From positions 1-12,538 of the forward strand of contig DBOG01000072.1 of the NCBI GenBank assembly GCA_002299915.1: a stretch of DNA of 12,538 nt. The letters run 5' to 3'. Origin of the DNA: Proteobacteria bacterium UBA652 (GTDB lineage Bacteria; Pseudomonadota; Gammaproteobacteria; Nitrosococcales; Methylophagaceae). The translations under genes and the position numbers were made by a program. Positions 5,477-12,448 of the stretch are shown here, piece after piece (the first letter of the stretch is position 1; every line of letters begins with the position of its first letter). The notes below the pieces were generated by a model that ran no database searches, was not told the origin of the DNA, and saw nothing but the letters and a program-made list of their open reading frames with translations.

Positions 5477-6445
5477 TTACTTCGTTGCCACTAACACTGC
5501 TCGTAATGGTGCTGGGTAACCCTCGATTGTTTTGTTGCTATCTTCTTGATCAAGAAAGTCAGTTAGCGATTCAAAAGTCATCCATTCTGTGCTGCGCTGT
5601 TCCTCAATACTGGTGGGGCTGACCTCTACACAACGCACGTTCTTAAACCCACAGCGACGTAACCAATTCTCTAACATTAATACACTAGGAATAAACCACA
5701 CATTCCGCATTTTGGCATAGCGCCCTTGTGGCACGAGTACGGTATTTTCATCGCCTTCGACCACCAGCGTTTCTAATACCAGCTCGCCGTTATCTCGTAA
5801 GCAACCTTTCAATTCTAGTAAATGATCTAGTGGTGAACGACGATGATATAACACGCCCATAGAGAACACGCTATCAAAACACGCACATTGGACTGGTACA
5901 TCTTCAATTCCCAGCGGCACAACATAATTGGGTACATCAGGCAGATAACGCTTAATGGCTTCATATTGCAGACTGAATAAAGGATTAGGATCAATCCCCA
6001 TCACCCAGCGCGCACCAGCACCTACCATCCGCCAGCCATGATAGCCATTACCGCAACCAACATCGAGCACCCGCCTACCCGCCAACGGCGCGATATGCGG
6101 CAACACACGATCCCACTTCCAATCTGAATGCCATTCGGTATCAATCTGCACGCCAAACAGTTCAAAGGGTCCTTTGCGCCAAGGGTGTAGGGCTTTCAAA
6201 TCCGCACTGAGCGCTGCTTGCTGTTCGCCACTTAACTCAGTGGCTCGGCCTATATGCACTTTATCCGTTAAATCAATCTGCTGTGTTGTTATTTCTGGCA
6301 GCCGATCTAGTCCACTCCGCCAGCGTGGCATATCGCCATGGTTTTCCATTGTTAATCGTTCATTGATGGCGTTCTTAATCTCGGCCGCCCAGCCTGCTTG
6401 TCCAGATTCAGCTAAGGCATCAAATAGCGGTTGATAGTCAATCAT
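5477..6445 (-). CDS. cmoB: tRNA U34 carboxymethyltransferase CmoB
   Basis: Transfers a carboxymethyl group from carboxy-S-adenosylmethionine to 5-hydroxyuridine at tRNA position 34, giving cmo5U, which widens wobble decoding. At 322 residues it matches the E. coli length (323). An N-terminal helical domain (1-85) leads into a Rossmann-fold methyltransferase domain with VLDVGCGNGYHGWRM (126-140). The residues that bind carboxy-SAM in E. coli are all present at the same numbers: K91, W105, K110, G130, M196, Y200 and R315. The strongly conserved FSMGVLYHRRSPL (194-206) and EGYPAP (308-313) are intact. ATGA overlaps the end of cmoA, so both are co-translated. Confidence 0.97.
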   Translation of the reverse strand: MIDYQPLFDALAESGQAGWAAEIKNAINERLTMENHGDMPRWRSGLDRLPEITTQQIDLTDKVHIGRATELSGEQQAALSADLKALHPWRKGPFELFGVQIDTEWHSDWKWDRVLPHIAPLAGRRVLDVGCGNGYHGWRMVGAGARWVMGIDPNPLFSLQYEAIKRYLPDVPNYVVPLGIEDVPVQCACFDSVFSMGVLYHRRSPLDHLLELKGCLRDNGELVLETLVVEGDENTVLVPQGRYAKMRNVWFIPSVLMLENWLRRCGFKNVRCVEVSPTSIEEQRSTEWMTFESLTDFLDQEDSNKTIEGYPAPLRAVLVATK

Positions 6446-7173
6446 TTTACCGCTACAAATGAGGCAAAATTAGCACATTGAAACCAGATGTCACTACTGG
6501 CAAAACCCGCATTAGCTAAACGTTGCTGATGCGTTGCACGTGTTTCTGGGATCAGTACATTGTCTAGTGCGCTGCGTTTTTGGCTGACTTCTAAATCCGT
6601 ATAGCCATTGGCGCGCTTAAAATCATGATGTAGCTCGGTATAAAAGTCTTGTTGTGTGGGTTCCTCAAAAGCGATCTTTTCGGATAGCACGAGGATCCCA
6701 CCAGGATTTAAACCAGCATAAATTGCCTGCAATAATGCCACACGCTCCGCAACGGGAATAAATTGTAAGGTGAAATTTAACACCACTACTGACGCATTTT
6801 TAATGATAATATTTTGGATGTCATTACACACCAGCTCAACTACTGCTGCTGACGGCTCTTGTGCTAATACTTCCGTACAGCGCTTTATCATCGCCTCTGA
6901 ATTATCCACGCCAATAATCTCGCAAGGCACGGTAACACGTTGCTGAATAGATAAACTGACTGCACCTAATGAGCAGCCTAAATCATAACAACGCGTATTA
7001 GGCTGAATCGCTTGCGTAGCTAAAATGCCAATCATATTGATCAGGGTGCCGTAGCCAGGAACCGACCGCTGGATCATGTCGGGGAATACATCCACCACCC
7101 GCTCATCAAATTGGAAATCAACCATCTCCGTCAGCGGTGACGCATAGAGGCTATCGGACTTATGTTTTGTCAT
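6442..7173 (-). CDS. cmoA: Carboxy-S-adenosylmethionine synthase CmoA
   Basis: Makes carboxy-SAM from SAM and prephenate, the donor used by CmoB. From the ATG at 7173 the product has 243 residues (E. coli 247). It shows DERVVDVFPDMIQRSVPGY (23-41), the SAM loop YDLGCSLGAVSL (63-74), VVLNFTLQF (130-138), LNPGGILVLSEK (155-166) and HHDFKRANGYTDLE.SQKR (182-200). R200 corresponds to the E. coli carboxylate-binding R199. An ATG 33 bp further upstream (7206) would add 11 residues foreign to the family and a longer overlap with tsaB, so the internal start is preferred. It overlaps tsaB by 14 bp and ends in an ATGA overlap with cmoB. Confidence 0.95.
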   Translation of the reverse strand: MTKHKSDSLYASPLTEMVDFQFDERVVDVFPDMIQRSVPGYGTLINMIGILATQAIQPNTRCYDLGCSLGAVSLSIQQRVTVPCEIIGVDNSEAMIKRCTEVLAQEPSAAVVELVCNDIQNIIIKNASVVVLNFTLQFIPVAERVALLQAIYAGLNPGGILVLSEKIAFEEPTQQDFYTELHHDFKRANGYTDLEVSQKRSALDNVLIPETRATHQQRLANAGFASSDIWFQCANFASFVAVK

Positions 7174-7861
7174 TTTTCTGACGTTGAGCAATGGTTTGCG
7201 CCACATTATCTCGCAAATAAACAGGTAAGGCTTTTTCTGCAGGCAATAAATGACCTGCTTCTGCCTCTATTAATGCTAATTTAATCACTGCCGAAGCTTG
7301 TGGATAATAAGCTGTATTGATGGTCGCTATTTTATCACCATAATATTGTGTCAATTCTGTTTGATACGTTGACCAGCCAGTGCCCACACCATGCCAACCC
7401 GAATCATTAGGCAAGATCACGGCATTCGCCACACAGACTTGTTCAGCTGTCATTGGCTTCAATATGCCCTGTTCTCGCTGATAATGTGCGGCATACACTT
7501 CACCCATCCGTGCATCTATCGCAACGGCGAGTTTATCAAAATTTAGTGTGTCTGCCGCATCTTGCGCCAAGGCCGCCAATGATGAAATAGGGATAACGGG
7601 CAAATTACGTGCATAAGCAATCCCCTGTGCGACACCCACGCCCACGCGCACCCCCGTAAATGATCCTGGGCCCCGGCCAAACGCAATCGCATCAATTGCA
7701 GATAAATCTGCGCCTGCCTGCTCAAATAAGCCGTCCATCATGCCTAAAATAAGATCAGAGGCGCCCCGCGCAGTCATCTCCCGCTGCTCAAATAATTCAC
7801 CTTGATAAAACAAGGCGGCTGAGCAACATTCCGTACAGGTTTCTAGCGCTAAAATATTCAA
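7160..7861 (-). CDS. tsaB: tRNA t6A biosynthesis protein TsaB (TTG start)
   Basis: Non-catalytic scaffold of the TsaB-TsaD-TsaE complex, which transfers threonylcarbamoyl to A37 of ANN-decoding tRNAs. The 233 residues have the ASKHA-type N-terminal strand MNILALETCTECCSAAL, the signature FGRGPGSFTGVRVGVGVAQG (61-80), AIDARMGEVYAA and VGTGW in the second half, and the usual ending PVYLRDNVA. The only start codon that fits the family N-terminus is TTG at 7861-7859; an in-frame stop lies six codons upstream and no ATG intervenes. AAAGG lies about 11 bp before it. A MITE-like insertion ends 22 bp upstream, so the original promoter or operon link may have been disturbed. Confidence 0.95.
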   Translation of the reverse strand: MNILALETCTECCSAALFYQGELFEQREMTARGASDLILGMMDGLFEQAGADLSAIDAIAFGRGPGSFTGVRVGVGVAQGIAYARNLPVIPISSLAALAQDAADTLNFDKLAVAIDARMGEVYAAHYQREQGILKPMTAEQVCVANAVILPNDSGWHGVGTGWSTYQTELTQYYGDKIATINTAYYPQASAVIKLALIEAEAGHLLPAEKALPVYLRDNVAQTIAQRQKNDKT

Positions 7862-7883
7862 TGAATTGCAGGGCCTTTAGTTA

Positions 7884-8043
7884 GGGAGTCTCTGATTAAG
7901 TCTGGGCGAAGTGGATTGCGTGCAGAATATTCAAGTTCAAGGCGCAAAGTGCTCGTAATAGCGAGATGTTGCGAAGCTTTTTAACGCGAAAATTGGGTGT
8001 TCTGTGCGTAATATATGAGTTCATGACTTGATTCAGAGGCTCC
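7884..8043. mobile_element. 160-bp MITE-like element with imperfect inverted ends and TTA target duplication
   Basis: The left end GGGAGTCTCTGATTAAGTC (7884-7902) and the reverse complement of the right end, GGAGCCTCTGAATCAAGTC (8025-8043), are imperfect inverted repeats sharing GGAG-CTCTGA-AAGTC. TTA flanks both sides (7881-7883 and 8044-8046), as expected of a 3-bp target duplication. The interior has no credible reading frame but can fold: CGCAA (7943-7947) with TTGCG (7969-7973), enclosing CTCG/CGAG. The features fit a non-autonomous miniature inverted-repeat element. A TNA duplication and this type of end suggest mobilisation by an IS5-like transposase, which is inference. A 7-bp direct repeat TTAGGGA also fits the flanks, so the exact duplication is uncertain. 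Confidence 0.75.
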
Positions 8044-8592
8044 TTAGGGAACGATCGTAACCGTTGTGCCTTTCTTAATATATCGTTTGAGGATATCGAA
8101 TTCTGAATTTCGCAATGCAAGGCAGCCTTTAGTCCAGTCAAAATATTCATGGATCTCAATTTTCTCTTTGTTTTCCAAGCCAATCGCATGGATCCCAATC
8201 GCGCCGCCTAATGGGGTTTGCTGTGGTGGTAATATCCCCAGGTCATGTGCTGCCATAATGGCATCATATTCTTCTTGGGTGATTATATTACTGGCATAGG
8301 CTTGCGCCGCATCATCCCGATTGGGATAGTTGAGTTGTATAAACCCATGAAAACGTTCGCTGGCTTTAATCGCCATGATTTTATACTCACCATACGGCGT
8401 TTTTCTATCACCTTGTTCTATTTTCCCAAACCGTCCACCACTGCCAAATGCGACATAAAACTCTTCTAACACAGTCTGATTTTCTATCACCTTCAGGCTA
8501 TGGCCTATACGAGAAATTAACAGCTCTACTTCTGCTACAGCAGATGTTGCAAAAATAAGGGAGAGGAAAGGTAATACATATTTTAGTTTCAT
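8044..8592 (-). CDS. Exported L,D-transpeptidase (YkuD domain) family protein
   Basis: 182-residue protein with a signal peptide (KLK, a hydrophobic stretch, then AVA-E at about 20). The mature part is a YkuD-type domain (about 24-181) of the cysteine L,D-transpeptidase family, which cross-links or attaches proteins to meso-diaminopimelate peptides in the periplasm. GDRKTPYGEYKI (61-72) is the typical early motif. The catalytic region is GIHAIG (H135, G138) followed by H148 and TKGCLALRN with nucleophile C157; the family consensus is H..G ... S/T.GC. Whether it acts on peptidoglycan as transferase or hydrolase cannot be told. No Shine-Dalgarno is visible and the gene starts 12 bp after the SpeE-like gene. 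Its TAA stop is one copy of the MITE target duplication, so the coding region is undamaged. Confidence 0.88.
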   Translation of the reverse strand: MKLKYVLPFLSLIFATSAVAEVELLISRIGHSLKVIENQTVLEEFYVAFGSGGRFGKIEQGDRKTPYGEYKIMAIKASERFHGFIQLNYPNRDDAAQAYASNIITQEEYDAIMAAHDLGILPPQQTPLGGAIGIHAIGLENKEKIEIHEYFDWTKGCLALRNSEFDILKRYIKKGTTVTIVP

Positions 8593-8604
8593 AGTTAATC
8601 GTCG

Positions 8605-9411
8605 TTAATAAGCAAAGATGCGTTTTATAAAAGAAGTGTTCTGACGCTGTAATTGGTGGACAAATCCTAACATATCTAATTCCAATTCCAGCCCTTGTGT
8701 CTGCGCACTATTGCGCAGTGTTTTTAAATTGGCTTGTGTTATCGCCTGTTTCGTAGCGAGGCAAGCCACATTGCCTTTGTTTTTCACCGGCAAGTGCATT
8801 GTTTGATTCTTAAAGCTAGTATTAATCCGCGTCATTGTTTGGTCAAACAGCGCATGCTCGCTTCCCCATAGATTCATACTCATCACGCCTTCTGTCGATA
8901 AAACAGCGGCACAGTCATCAAAAAAACCTTGGGCTGCCACGCTTTCTGTCATCCCTGTCTCATCATAGGCATCAACTAATAATAAATCATATTTACCTTC
9001 ATCTTGCTGCCGAATAAAGTCACCCCCATCGCCATGATGAATCGTTAAACGCGCCACCTGGTTTTTGCTCGGCACCTCAAAAAAATCTTGTGCCACCGCA
9101 ATTACATCCACCCGATATTCCACCACGTCAATTTTACAGTTCGGGAAATGGTGCAATAAAAATTTCACCACTGAACCGCCACCGAGGCCGATTACTAATA
9201 CCCGCCGTGGTGTCGGATTAAACAGTAGGCAGGCCATCATGGTTTGGGTATAGCCCAATTCCAGCCGATGTGGCACACTAAGCGACATGCTGCTTTGTCG
9301 TGGGAAGGTGCCAAAATGCAATGAGCGCGTATCGCCTAAATCAACCACTTCAATCACACCTTCATCTGAGTGCGCTTGGTGGCGGATAGTCCCACCATAA
9401 TATAACCGCAT
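8605..9411 (-). CDS. Spermidine-synthase-like SAM-fold protein, substrate unknown
   Basis: 268-residue protein with the fold of polyamine aminopropyltransferases (SpeE superfamily). The nucleotide loop is VLVIGLGGGSVVKFL (71-85), the acidic strand end is VVEYR (96-100, E98), HHGDGGDF lies at 125-132 and YDLLLVDAYD at 141-150. True SpeE has a D-G-x2-Q ... D-E-x2-YHE substrate region; here the matching segment reads about QSSMSLSVPHRLELGYTQTM (40-59), lacking the paired acidic residues and the YHE. The polyamine-making role is therefore doubtful and another transferase activity is possible. Such spermidine synthase-like proteins are widespread and mostly uncharacterised. It is first in a minus-strand unit with the L,D-transpeptidase 12 bp downstream. 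Confidence 0.85.
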   Translation of the reverse strand: MRLYYGGTIRHQAHSDEGVIEVVDLGDTRSLHFGTFPRQSSMSLSVPHRLELGYTQTMMACLLFNPTPRRVLVIGLGGGSVVKFLLHHFPNCKIDVVEYRVDVIAVAQDFFEVPSKNQVARLTIHHGDGGDFIRQQDEGKYDLLLVDAYDETGMTESVAAQGFFDDCAAVLSTEGVMSMNLWGSEHALFDQTMTRINTSFKNQTMHLPVKNKGNVACLATKQAITQANLKTLRNSAQTQGLELELDMLGFVHQLQRQNTSFIKRIFAY

Positions 9412-9570
9412 TATTTAGCCAATCTCACACAATCCCACCGTTTATAAAGCCACTATAATAATTTCAAAAGCTGAAAGATCCAAGCTAATCAGGTAAAGTA
9501 CTAGTTCGCGGACAAGAAATTAAGAGATAATTCCTGTCCTAACAAAACAATTAATCGGAGAGATTTAATT
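9412..9570. promoter_or_regulatory. Divergent intergenic region (speE-like / rpe)
   Basis: This 159-bp AT-rich gap must hold promoters in both directions. On the minus strand TTGAAA (9467-9462) and TATAAA (9446-9441) are possible boxes but only 15 bp apart. On the plus strand TATAAT (9454-9459) and GATAAT (9526-9531) are -10-like without good -35 partners. None is compelling. GGAGAG at about 9557-9562 is the rpe ribosome binding site. Confidence 0.4.
9510..9539 (+). promoter_or_regulatory. Inverted repeat in the rpe leader
   Basis: GGACAAGAAATTA (9510-9522) pairs with TAATTCCTGTCC (9528-9539) with one mismatch, one bulge and a 5-nt loop. It ends 31 bp before the rpe start. It could be an operator or an RNA hairpin in the leader of rpe-gph-trpE; no U-run follows, so it is not an obvious attenuator. 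Confidence 0.45.
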
Positions 9571-10263
9571 ATGGCTAACTTTCAAATAGCACCTTCTATT
9601 CTATCGGCTGATTTTGCACGTTTAGGTGAAGAAGTTGATAATGCCTTAGCGTCTGGCGCAGATATTGTCCATTTTGATGTAATGGATAACCACTATGTTC
9701 CTAACCTCACTATCGGGCCGCTGGTGTGTGACGCATTGCGTAAACATGGCATTACCCATGAAATTGATGTACACCTTATGGTGAAACCTGTTGATCGTAT
9801 TATTCCTGATTTTGCGCAAGCAGGCGCAACTTTTATCACTTTCCACCCAGAAGCGTCTGACCATATTGATCGGAGCTTACAATTGATTAAAAATGAAGGC
9901 TGTAAAGCGGGTTTGGTATTTAATCCTGCCACACCGTTATTAATGGCTGAACATGTACTAGATAAAGTAGATCGTATTTTATTAATGTCTGTGAACCCTG
10001 GGTTTGGCGGGCAGTCTTTCATCCCCCATACCTTAGATAAATTGCAAGAAGCACGTAAGCTAATTGATGCCAGCGGCTTTGATATCGACCTTGAAATTGA
10101 TGGTGGTGTTAAACCTAGTAATATTCGTGAAATTGCAGAAGCAGGTGCGCGTACCTTTGTTGCGGGTTCTGCTTTGTTTGGCGCGAAGAATACCAATGAT
10201 CCAAATGTATATGACACCGTGATGGCAGAATTCCGCTCTGAACTAGCCAAAGCGAACGTCTAA
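9571..10263 (+). CDS. rpe: Ribulose-phosphate 3-epimerase
   Basis: Interconverts D-ribulose 5-phosphate and D-xylulose 5-phosphate in the pentose phosphate pathway. The 230-residue TIM barrel matches E. coli Rpe (225) end to end: IAPSILSADFARLG (6-19), HFDVMDNHYVPNLTIGP (34-50), IDVHLMV (65-71), LLMSVNPGFGGQSFIP (137-152), DGGV (177-180) and VAGSALFG near the end. Metal ligands H34, D36, H68 and D177 are present; D36 and D177 are also the acid/base pair. The ATG is preceded by GGAGAG at 8 bp. It opens the plus-strand unit, with gph starting about 11 bp after its stop. Confidence 0.98.
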   Translation: MANFQIAPSILSADFARLGEEVDNALASGADIVHFDVMDNHYVPNLTIGPLVCDALRKHGITHEIDVHLMVKPVDRIIPDFAQAGATFITFHPEASDHIDRSLQLIKNEGCKAGLVFNPATPLLMAEHVLDKVDRILLMSVNPGFGGQSFIPHTLDKLQEARKLIDASGFDIDLEIDGGVKPSNIREIAEAGARTFVAGSALFGAKNTNDPNVYDTVMAEFRSELAKANV

Positions 10264-10274
10264 ACTAAGTGACG

Positions 10275-10952
10275 ATGATGTTAAAAAAACCAGAAATGGT
10301 GTTAATTGATCTAGATGGCACGCTAGTTGATAGCGTGCCTGATCTTGCTTGGTGTGTGGATGAAACCCTGAAGGCACTTGATATGCCGGTTCGCGGCGAA
10401 GAAAAAGTCCGGAATTGGGTTGGCAATGGTGTGCCGCGCTTAATCGAGCGCGCATTAGTAGATCAACTTGATGGCGCACCAAGCGATGCTTTATATGCCC
10501 AAGCCGCGCCCATCTTTATGGCACTATATGCAGATAATGCCAGCAAACGTAGTCAACTTTATCCCTCTGTCGTTGAAGGCTTGCAATGGCTGAAAGACCA
10601 AGGCATTCGTATTGGCTGCGTTACCAATAAGGATGAACAATTCACCTTGAAGATTTTAAAAGATTTAGGCCTATTTGATTTCTTCGAAATTGTCATCAGT
10701 GGTGATACTTTGCCACTCAAAAAACCCGATCCTGCACCACTATTACATGGCGCTAAATTCTTCGGTGTCAAACCCGACAATGCAATGATGATCGGCGATT
10801 CTATTAGCGATGTGAAAGCCTCGCGCGCCGCAGGATTTTCGATTGTTTGTATGAGTTATGGTTATAATCATGGCGTTGATATTGCAACAGCAAACCCAGA
10901 TATTATCATTGATACCTTTGCAGAACTTAAAGACGTCATTGCTGGTACATGA
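10275..10952 (+). CDS. gph: Phosphoglycolate phosphatase (HAD family)
   Basis: Dephosphorylates 2-phosphoglycolate, which forms during repair of 3'-phosphoglycolate DNA ends, to glycolate. From the ATG at 10275 the product has 225 residues. HAD motif I is LIDLDGTLVDS (10-20, nucleophile D12, acid/base D14). A helical cap follows, with NWVGNGVPRLIERAL typical of Gph. Motif II is in GCVTNKD, motif III is the lysine in LKKPDPAP, and motif IV is MIGDSISDVKASRAAG. A GTG 6 bp earlier (10269) could also start it, and ATG 10278 is a third option; no strong Shine-Dalgarno decides. Gene order with trpE supports Gph over other HAD phosphatases. Its TGA overlaps the trpE ATG (ATGA). Confidence 0.93.
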   Translation: MMLKKPEMVLIDLDGTLVDSVPDLAWCVDETLKALDMPVRGEEKVRNWVGNGVPRLIERALVDQLDGAPSDALYAQAAPIFMALYADNASKRSQLYPSVVEGLQWLKDQGIRIGCVTNKDEQFTLKILKDLGLFDFFEIVISGDTLPLKKPDPAPLLHGAKFFGVKPDNAMMIGDSISDVKASRAAGFSIVCMSYGYNHGVDIATANPDIIIDTFAELKDVIAGT

Positions 10953-12448
10953 ACCAAACTGAATTTGATCAATTAGCCACGCAAGGCTATAACCGTATTC
11001 CTATCGCCCGCGAAATTTTGGCCGACTTGGATACGCCGCTAAGTACCTATCTAAAGTTAGCTGATGCACCCTATTCCTATCTGCTGGAATCGGTGCAAGG
11101 TGGCGATAAATGGGGTCGCTATTCGATTATCGGTTTACCGAGTGAAACTGTTGTGCGTATTACTGGGCAAGAGATTGAAGTCAAACACCTTGGCGAGGTG
11201 ATTGAACAAACCACATCGGATGACCCATTATCATGGATAGAAACCTTCAAGCAGCAATATAAAGTGCCTGATCTCGATGATTTGCCGCGGTTTAATGGTG
11301 GCCTCGTCGGCTATTTTGGCTATGACACCGTGCGCTATATTGAGCCACGCTTGGGAGACTGCCCTAATCCTGATCCGCTTGCTTGTCCTGATATTTTATT
11401 AATGGTATCGAATGATCTGATCGTGTTTGATAATCTCAGTAATCGTTTGTTTTTAATCGTCCATGCTGATCCTAGCACGGAAAATGCTTACAATCTCGCA
11501 CAAAAGGGCTTAGATACATTAAGTAAACAATTGCGTACTGCGATGCCAATCTATAGTTCCTCTCATACGGGTAAAGCCGTCAATGAAACTGATTTTGTCT
11601 CTGGTTTTACCCATGATGGTTTTATTGATGCGGTCGAAAAAGCGAAACAATATATTACCGATGGCGATATTATGCAGGTCGTTTTATCGCAACGTCTGTC
11701 CATCCCTTTCTCGGCACAAGCAATGGATTTATATCGCGCTTTACGCACCTTAAATCCCTCACCGTATATGTATTACCTCAACTTGGAAGATTTTCATATT
11801 GTCGGTTCTTCACCTGAAATTTTAGTCCGAATGGAAGATGATGATATCACCGTGCGCCCCATTGCAGGCACCCGCCCACGTGGCAAAACAGAAGAAGAAG
11901 ATAAAGCATTAGAAACTGAATTATTAGCTGATCCCAAAGAATTAGCTGAACACTTAATGCTGATTGATTTAGGCCGCAATGATGCGGGCCGGGTCAGCCA
12001 AATTGGTACGGTTGAACTCACGGACAAAATGATCGTTGAGCGTTATTCCCATGTGATGCATATTGTATCTAATGTTACTGGCAAGGTAGTACCTGATATG
12101 ACCTGTATTGATGCCCTACGTGCCACCTTCCCTGCAGGTACGGTCAGTGGCGCGGCTAAAGTGCGGGCGATGGAAATTATTGATGAATTAGAACCGATCA
12201 AACGTGGCGTATATGCAGGTGCGGTGGGGTATCTTAGTTGGTCAGGCAATATGGATACGGCGATTGCGATCCGAACAGCGGTGATTAAAGATAATACCCT
12301 GCATATTCAAGCAGGTGCTGGCATTGTGTATGATTCGGTGCCTGAAATGGAATGGCAGGAAACGATGAATAAAGCGCGCGCTGTGTTCCGCGCCGTTGCG
12401 ATGGCAGAAGCAGGCTTAGATACCGCACCTCAACCACCACAAAAATAG
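10949..12448 (+). CDS. trpE: Anthranilate synthase component I
   Basis: Converts chorismate, with ammonia from the TrpG subunit, to anthranilate, the first committed step of tryptophan synthesis. The 499-residue protein has the N-terminal regulatory region with the tryptophan-feedback motif LLES (45-48) and the chorismate-binding domain (about 225-485): NPSPYMYYL (269-277), GSSPE (286-290), RPIAGTRPRG (303-312), ELAEHLMLIDLGRND (331-345), FPAGTVSGAAK (394-404), then EPIKRGVYAGAVGYLSW (415-431) and IQAGAGIVYDSVPE (453-466). The usual GAPK reads GAAK here. There is no fused TrpG domain. The ATGA overlap with gph implies co-translation, and no trp leader peptide or attenuator is visible. trpG does not follow within the remaining 90 bp. 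TrpE is preferred over PabB because of LLES and the overall match. Confidence 0.97.
   Translation: MNQTEFDQLATQGYNRIPIAREILADLDTPLSTYLKLADAPYSYLLESVQGGDKWGRYSIIGLPSETVVRITGQEIEVKHLGEVIEQTTSDDPLSWIETFKQQYKVPDLDDLPRFNGGLVGYFGYDTVRYIEPRLGDCPNPDPLACPDILLMVSNDLIVFDNLSNRLFLIVHADPSTENAYNLAQKGLDTLSKQLRTAMPIYSSSHTGKAVNETDFVSGFTHDGFIDAVEKAKQYITDGDIMQVVLSQRLSIPFSAQAMDLYRALRTLNPSPYMYYLNLEDFHIVGSSPEILVRMEDDDITVRPIAGTRPRGKTEEEDKALETELLADPKELAEHLMLIDLGRNDAGRVSQIGTVELTDKMIVERYSHVMHIVSNVTGKVVPDMTCIDALRATFPAGTVSGAAKVRAMEIIDELEPIKRGVYAGAVGYLSWSGNMDTAIAIRTAVIKDNTLHIQAGAGIVYDSVPEMEWQETMNKARAVFRAVAMAEAGLDTAPQPPQK

Noticed and set aside
7174..7206. Eleven-residue N-terminal extension of CmoA from an upstream ATG
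   Set aside because: These residues have no counterpart in the family, and the extension would lengthen the overlap with tsaB to 47 bp; the internal ATG matches the E. coli length.
7896..8198. Minus-strand 100-codon frame running from the L,D-transpeptidase gene into the MITE-like element
   Set aside because: It is out of frame with the L,D-transpeptidase, made half of insertion sequence, and its composition is unlike a protein; an accidental frame.
9412..9570. trp-type leader peptide or attenuator, or a riboswitch, before rpe-gph-trpE
   Set aside because: No short frame with tandem Trp codons, no terminator with a U-run and no recognisable aptamer is visible in the gap.
9693..10250. 185-codon minus-strand frame opposite rpe
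   Set aside because: A shadow of the strongly conserved rpe gene; no start signals and a serine-rich composition typical of antisense frames.
10269..10274. GTG start for gph
   Set aside because: No ribosome binding site, and two ATG codons follow at once; kept only as an alternative start.
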